From assembly GCA_945786985.1 (NCBI GenBank), contig CALZGC010000047.1, positions 1-34,031 on the forward strand: a DNA stretch of 34,031 bases, read 5' to 3'. A model generated the notes under the pieces. It made no database searches. It was not told the origin of the DNA and saw only the letters and a program-made list of their open reading frames with translations. Of the stretch, positions 33,976 through 34,031 are shown piece by piece. The stretch is from an uncultured Nitrospirota bacterium. GTDB taxonomy: Bacteria; CG2-30-53-67. The stretch's first letter is position 1; every line of letters starts with the position of its first letter. Both the position numbers and the translations under genes were made by a program.

Positions 33976-34031
33976 CTTCCCTGCGGCGGTCGAGAAAGAA
34001 AATGCTTCCGTGCGGCCACCGGTGGCGACAG
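33972..34031 (-). CDS. Possible 3' end of ruvC (partial)
   Basis: A minus-strand frame runs from the window edge to a TGA that overlaps the ruvA ATG as ATGA. It reads only about 19 residues (ending in SRPPQGR), too few to identify. The call rests on position: ruvC commonly precedes ruvA with such an overlap. The frame could be chance. Confidence 0.3.
   Translation of the reverse strand: MSPPVAARKHFLSRPPQGR

Overview
The window looks like chromosomal DNA of a GC-rich anaerobic deltaproteobacterium (Desulfobacterota). This is inferred from gene content and order: a ruvA-ruvB-queH-DUF2905-queA-tgt-yajC-secD-secF block followed by recJ, a thiocarboxylate/Tus-type sulfur-transfer cluster under an Rrf2 regulator, and several exported proteins of no recognised family. 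No rRNA, tRNA, CRISPR array or complete transposase gene was seen.

Layout. (1) Bases 1-5784: a plus-strand array of four paralogous secreted proteins of unknown function. The first two are near-identical 1510-bp tandem duplicates; the third and fourth are progressively more diverged. Each gene has a long 5' region carrying the same regulatory module with invariant spacing (heptamer dyad, a second dyad, then a -10-like box), and the duplicated intergenic DNA also carries a 127-bp nested hairpin element. The left window edge cuts through a further copy of the intergenic block, so the array probably continues outside. (2) 6226-8251, minus: an FG-GAP-repeat lipoprotein and a rhodanese lipoprotein, separated by a heptanucleotide microsatellite. 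(3) 8373-13192, minus: a sulfur-relay cluster (rrf2, threonine-synthase-like PLP enzyme, ThiS/MoaD-like carrier, two NIL proteins, HesA/MoeB/ThiF-like activating enzyme, DsrE/F/H (TusD/C/B)-like proteins, TusA). (4) 13461-19242, minus: a 1646-residue beta-sandwich-repeat surface protein with a C-terminal sorting-like tail, and its upstream neighbour, a secreted STN-like protein. (5) 19468-24238, minus: a chemoreceptor, a Kv-type potassium channel and recJ. (6) 24766-25487, plus: a second tusA followed by a collapsed remnant of a sulfide:quinone-reductase-like gene fused to the end of a DUF1641 gene, then two palindromic repeat elements. (7) 25802-34031, minus: secF, secD, yajC, tgt, queA, DUF2905, queH, ruvB, ruvA and possibly the tail of ruvC.

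How the parts work together. The sulfur cluster reads as a route in which a C-terminal Gly-Gly carrier is adenylated by the HesA-like enzyme, loaded with sulfur possibly delivered by the rhodanese/TusA/TusBCD relay, and used by the PLP enzyme, all under a cysteine-containing Rrf2 repressor; this pathway assignment is inference. The right-hand block combines Holliday-junction branch migration (RuvAB), queuosine synthesis (QueH, QueA, Tgt) and the Sec accessory complex (YajC-SecD-SecF), a common bacterial gene order.

The strongest unexplained signals are the paralogue array with its fixed-geometry promoter module, the sulfur-transfer cluster, and the small inverted-repeat elements, one of which supplies the stop codon of the potassium-channel gene.
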